A stretch of DNA of 5,289 nt from Clostridia bacterium (GTDB lineage Bacteria > Bacillota > Clostridia > TANB77 > CAG-508), in assembly GCA_022791735.1 (NCBI GenBank), contig JAAVZQ010000039.1, positions 1 through 5,289 on the forward strand. Direction: 5' to 3'. Positions 5,217-5,289 of the stretch are shown here, piece after piece. The notes beneath the pieces were generated by a model. It did not search any database and was not told where the DNA came from. It was given only the letters and a program-made list of their open reading frames with translations. Numbering within the stretch: the stretch's first letter is position 1; each line of letters begins with the position of its first letter. Both the position numbers and the translations under genes were made by a program.

Positions 5217-5289
5217 GCGCTACTAGCTCAGTTGGTAGAGCAGGTGACTCTTAATCACAAGGTCCGCGGTTCGACCCCGCGGTGGCGCA
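5217..5289 (+). tRNA. tRNA-Lys (CUU), CCA end beyond the window
   Basis: A full 73-base tRNA body. Acceptor GCGCTAC pairs with GTGGCGC (one G-T pair), followed by discriminator A at the last base; any CCA lies outside. The anticodon arm GTGA/TCAC encloses CTCTTAA, giving anticodon CTT (lysine). The T arm is CGCGG/CCGCG around TTCGACC. It decodes AAG and complements the UUU isoacceptor at the left end. Confidence 0.96.

Noticed and set aside
1..5289. CRISPR array, insertion sequence or prophage attachment site
   Set aside because: There are no regularly spaced repeats, no transposase or integrase coding, and no duplicated tRNA 3' end that would mark an integrated element.

Overview
The window looks like chromosomal DNA from a very low-GC Gram-positive bacterium, most likely an uncultivated gut-type member of Clostridia or a related Bacillota lineage. 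The reasons are the AT-rich coding sequence with AGA-dominated arginine codons, strong AGGAGG-like ribosome binding sites, tRNA genes that encode CCA, a VanW/G5 cell-wall protein, and an SDR resembling the elongation factor P reductase YmfI. The species cannot be named from the sequence alone.

Layout. Positions 1-219 are the end of a tRNA cluster: Lys-UUU (5' end outside the window), Glu-UUC and Thr-UGU, closed by an intrinsic terminator at 227-266. A two-gene plus-strand unit follows: an HD-domain phosphohydrolase (290-862) and a YmfI/FabG-like reductase (890-1619), ending at a bidirectional terminator (1663-1690). On the minus strand lie a lone starch-type carbohydrate-binding-module protein (1694-2158) and an XRE-HTH/S24 LexA-like repressor (2240-2813), each with its own good sigma-A promoter. 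The 384-base gap at 2814-3197 holds the repressor promoter with a possible operator, a striking 101-base inverted-repeat element with a 17-bp perfect terminal stem followed by seven T, and the promoter of a membrane-anchored VanW/G5 protein (3198-4775). A small four-helix membrane protein gene (about 4793-5204) follows in the same unit. Its last codons contain a perfect TTGACA/TATAAT promoter for tRNA-Lys-CUU (5217-5289).

Main observation. Three of the six protein genes (the SDR, the XRE-S24 repressor and the small membrane protein) are each interrupted by one extra base, and the sequence around it is the same every time. An in-frame CGG codon is followed by AAT, and skipping its C (reading GGA, Gly) restores the frame and the expected conserved glycine. 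These three are the only in-frame CGG codons I can find in roughly 1,400 codons. The three genes lie on both strands and are unrelated. This pattern fits programmed or obligatory +1 frameshifting (or quadruplet CGGA=Gly decoding) at an unassigned CGG codon better than random decay. A systematic sequencing artefact must still be excluded.
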